From assembly GCA_003427395.1 (NCBI GenBank), contig BFEA01000084.1, positions 3,659,789 to 3,694,430 on the forward strand: a stretch of 34,642 nt of DNA. Reading direction: 5' to 3'. The translations under genes and the position numbers were made by a program. This document shows positions 32,363-34,642 of the stretch, piece after piece; the first letter of the stretch is position 1, and the number at the start of each line of letters is the position of its first letter. The stretch comes from Chara braunii. Its lineage: Eukaryota > Streptophyta > Charophyceae > Charales > Characeae. The notes beneath the pieces are model-generated. The model made no database searches and was not told where the DNA came from. It saw nothing but the letters and a program-made list of their open reading frames with translations.

Positions 32363-32545
32363 TTTGTTGGACCGTTTAGTCCCTTTTTTTAAATTTAGTT
32401 TGCACCATTTCGACCCTTTTTTCCTTTTTTCTTAATTTGTTTTTTTTGTACCATTCCGTTCCCCTTCTTAATGTTTTTTTTTTTTTTTCCAATTATTTTG
32501 TCCCTTTTTTTTTGCGATGTTTTGTTAGACCATTTCTTGAATTAT
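32363..32545 (-). repeat. Tandem copies resembling the U6 3' tail
   Basis: On the minus strand, versions of GGG(N)CGAAATGGTCCAAA separated by A runs occur four to five times (near 32368, 32404, 32450, 32489 and 32530). This resembles the U6 3' terminus ATCGAGAAATGGTCCAAA plus an A tail. The last copy is the 3' end of the U6-like sequence at 32528-32662. Confidence 0.5.
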
Positions 32546-32662
32546 GCTTGTCCCCCTGAATTTCGCGGGGGGGGGGNGGGGGGGGGAGAGGGGATGCTAA
32601 TTAATTAATCGCCCTTCTCTGTTTGGTTCCAATTTTCATGGATGTACCCCAAAAGGCGATCG
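32528..32662 (-). ncRNA. U6 snRNA-like pseudogene with expanded G run
   Basis: The minus strand reads GGGGTACATCCATGAAAATT, GGAACCAAACAGAGAAGG, GATTAATTAATTAGCATCCCC, then a C run (G on the plus strand, about 32567-32586, with an N at 32577), then GACAAGCATAATTCAAGAAATGGTC. The order is that of full-length U6. The homopolymer sits where U6 has GGCCCC. It is clearly non-functional. Confidence 0.75.
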
Positions 32663-32971
32663 TTCCAATCATCCATCCCAACCCTCGTGGCAAAGGACTG
32701 ATAGGGTGCCCCCTTGTTCTTCGATTGTCGTAGACTCTCTTTCGTGGCGAAGCTCTTTACTCGTCAGCCAGCTCTCTCTCTCACGGTGTTGTACTCACAC
32801 TGGAATGGGACTTTTTCTGAACGTATTGGACCGCAATTACGGCCGCATTTGTATGCATGCATCTGGTCGCAATGACGTCCAGAGTCCTAAAAGTCCCTCC
32901 TCCTGTGAATACGACCTTTTCGCGAACTCTGTGCCATATACCTGTGCCCGTCATCAGCGGTTGGGGCCAAA

Positions 32972-33115
32972 AAGTTGATTTCTGTCCTTTCGCGGGACAT
33001 CCGTTAAAATTGGAACGATACAGAGAGAAGGGTAAACTAGCAAATGTCCCCTGCGCAAGGATGACACGCATAAATCGAGAAAAGGGAAAAAAAAAAAAAA
33101 AAAGAAGTTGATTTC
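32972..33115 (+). mobile_element. U6 snRNA retroposon with poly(A) tail and target duplication
   Basis: U6-like core 32984-33087: GTCC..GGGACATCCGTTAAAA, TTGGAACGATACAGAGAG, then an altered TAGCAAATGTCCCCTGCGC, then AAGGATGACACGCATAAATC and GAGAAAAGGG. The AGC triad region is disrupted. A run of about 17 A follows. Exact direct repeats AAGTTGATTTC lie at 32972-32982 and 33105-33115. No TATA box lies at the expected distance upstream. It is a clear retroposed copy; its GAGAAAAGGG end before the A run is shared with the copy at 34545. Confidence 0.9.
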
Positions 33116-33184
33116 AGAATGCTCGACCGCGAGAGCAGAGGCCATTGGACGACCGACGCACCCAGAAGCCGCGACCCACGAGCC

Positions 33185-33367
33185 GGGGGCAAGTCCCATT
33201 ACTGTAGCAGCGTTGAGCTACCTCAACGCCTGAATCTGGACGTGTTTGCGGAGATGTGCAGAAATGGTGTTGAGTTTGCTGAACTCTGCACGTCTCTGCA
33301 AACACGTCCAGATTCAGGCGTTGTTGAGGTATAGCTCAACGCTGCTGCAGTAGTGGGACTTGGCCCC
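33185..33367. repeat. 183 bp near-perfect hairpin (H4)
   Basis: Arms of about 80 bp start GGGGGCAAGTCCCATTACTG and include GCCTGAATCTGGACGTGTTTG. The right arm is the complement with few mismatches. Each arm contains its own small hairpin (GCGTTGAG/CTCAACGC), which would give a branched cruciform. The loop is about 17-20 bases. It shares its outer module with H2 and H5 and its inner CTGAATCTGGACGTGTT module with H5. Foldback transposon or small-RNA precursor are both possible. Confidence 0.88.
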
Positions 33368-33434
33368 TGTAGTGTGATCTTTCGTTCCTTGCCGTTATTT
33401 CTGGTACGCACGCAGGAAGCGTAGGAAGTGTTAT

Positions 33435-33602
33435 TAATGGGCCAGATCCCACTGGCAAGGACGATTGGAATAAGTGTCTGAATCTGGACGTGTTCGACGC
33501 AGACATGCAGAAAAGCAGAACAATCACAGTTTCCTGCACTTTGCCACAAACACGTCCGGATTCAGACACTTGTTCGAGTCCCCTCTCTGCCAGTGGGATC
33601 TG
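33435..33602. repeat. 168 bp hairpin (H5)
   Basis: Arms start AGATCCCACTGGCA and include AAGTGTCTGAATCTGGACGT; the right arm is the imperfect complement. The right arm also contains GTTCGAGTCCCC, which resembles a tRNA B box. Its middle block differs from H4 yet still pairs with its own partner arm. Confidence 0.85.
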
Positions 33603-34040
33603 TACTCTTTAGACTTGTCGCAAACAAGCGTGTATGTATTTTAGCCACGATGGACGATTGTTGAGTGCTTTCTTTTTTTTCTTTTTTTCCCGAAAAGTGG
33701 TGTGTTGTTTTTCTTTCACCTTTTTTTATCTGCTCCCTTTTCTTTTCTTTTTTTTTTTTTTTTAATTTTTCTTTTTTGTATTTTCCGTAGCAAGAATATT
33801 CATATAAAAAAAAAATCATATCGGAAGCTTTTTTTTTTTTTTCGTAAACTTTTTTTTTCTCCTTGTCAAAAAAAAAAAAAAAAAAAAAATCTTCTCCATA
33901 TGCTGGCCGGGATACACGTGTAGCCTCCCAAATAGAAGTCAAATTTCTGTTGCCCGATCGCCCAACGACCCTCTTCCAAAATTCGGTACGATTAACGAAA
34001 AGTCTTCTGTTTTCTCATCCTCCCCCCCCCCCTCACTCCC

Positions 34041-34087
<47 letters not shown>

Positions 34088-34190
34088 GTTGAATAAGACA
34101 GGAGAATACCTCGTCTGTGCTTTTTTTTTTTTTTTTTTGAGTCTGTGCTTTTTCCTATATGGGGTAGAGAGGAAAGAGACGAAAAGGGGG
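33603..34190. other. Homopolymer-rich spacer, no gene
   Basis: T and A runs dominate (about 33676-33860 and 33869-33889), followed by a TC microsatellite at about 34043-34078 and a T run near 34121-34138. No gene; Lys- and Phe-rich ORFs here reflect the runs. Confidence 0.8.
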
Positions 34191-34454
34191 GGGCCTCGCC
34201 GCACGGCTCTCGACATGTGGAAAAGTCGAAAATGCGGCGGGCGTATCTGTCCTTGTTCGACTGGGAAGTTCATTCTAATTCGTTTGCACAAGTTCGAGAG
34301 TGGTGTGTGGCGATGCCTGCCCTCTTCAAAGTCTCTCCCTGACTCTCGAAGTGTGCAAACAAATGAGAAAAATGAACCTCACGCTAAAACATGGCCAGAT
34401 GCACCCGCCACATTTTGGTCTTTTCCACATGTCGAGAGCGGTGTGGCGAGGCCC
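34191..34454. repeat. 264 bp foldback hairpin (H6)
   Basis: Arms of about 120 bp begin GGGCCTCGCCGCACGGCTCT and CGACATGTGGAAAAG, and the right arm carries the complement with scattered mismatches and bulges. Inner parts (GTTTGCACA..TTCGAGAGT) also pair. It is unrelated in sequence to H2-H5. It resembles an inverted-repeat transposon or a long microRNA-type precursor. Confidence 0.85.
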
Positions 34455-34502
34455 TTAGCTGAGCGATTGTTCATCGTCAAAGTGCTCTGACCAGCCACAG
34501 GT

Positions 34503-34636
34503 ACTTCGGTCTCAGTTAATTTTTTTTTTTTTTTTTTTAATCCTTTCCTTTTCTCGATTCATGCTTGTCATCCTTCTCTTTCTCTGTATCGTTCCAATTT
34601 TAACGGATGTCCCACCGAAGGACACACTTTGGTCTC
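34503..34636 (-). mobile_element. U6 snRNA retroposon with internal deletion and target duplication
   Basis: The minus-strand core (34545-34624) reads GTCCTTCGGTGGGACATCC, GTTAAAATTGGAACGATACA, then GAGAAAGAGAAGGATGACAAG, CATGAATCGAGAAAAGG. The central GATTAGCATGGCCCCTGCGC part is deleted. About 20 A follow (34519-34538 as T). Direct repeats ACTTTGGTCTC (34626-34636) and ACTTCGGTCTC (34503-34513) differ by one base. The window ends just beyond it. Confidence 0.85.
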
Positions 34637-34642
34637 TGTTTT

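Overview
This is a nuclear segment of a plant-lineage (streptophyte) genome. The only intact gene is an intronless tandem CCCH zinc-finger protein with ankyrin repeats, an architecture I know only from land plants and their algal relatives. The rest is transposon debris, microsatellites and small-RNA-derived repeats. The repeat style, single-N joins, a 50-N gap and the Ser/Ala-rich protein would fit a charophyte alga such as Chara or an early land plant. The species is a guess.

Layout. 1-110: a hairpin and a TA microsatellite. 232-4166 (minus): a decayed Ty3/gypsy retrotransposon (gag, protease, start of reverse transcriptase), cut off at the RT end. 4167-6487: its leader, three palindromic repeats, a purine-rich tract and non-coding DNA. 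6488-7545: CT/CA microsatellites and a duplicated non-coding unit. 7549-19194 (minus): a large LTR element with about 4.2-4.5 kb direct repeats around a 2.9 kb interior that holds only a broken gag, resembling a LARD-type non-autonomous retrotransposon. 19268-19456: a TG/GA microsatellite with an assembly gap. 20041-20776: hairpins and a U6 snRNA-derived retroposon. 22386-24920 (plus): the zinc-finger gene. 24921-34642: no further gene recognised; G/T-biased DNA with short tandem repeats, then from about 31.2 kb a dense cluster of U6-derived sequences and long hairpins.

The most notable observation is this U6 set. At least eight segments resemble U6 snRNA, on both strands. Four of them show A-rich tails and 11-14 bp flanking direct duplications, the signature of LINE-type retroposition. 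Several lie about 100 bp from long, nearly perfect hairpins. Three of those hairpins share an outer arm module and two share an inner module, while the block between differs yet stays self-complementary. I know of no named family for this combination.

The transposons are probably all inactive: they have stops, frameshifts, a mutated RT catalytic motif or missing enzymes. The zinc-finger gene appears intact and presumably acts in stress or RNA regulation as in land plants, which is inferred from family knowledge.
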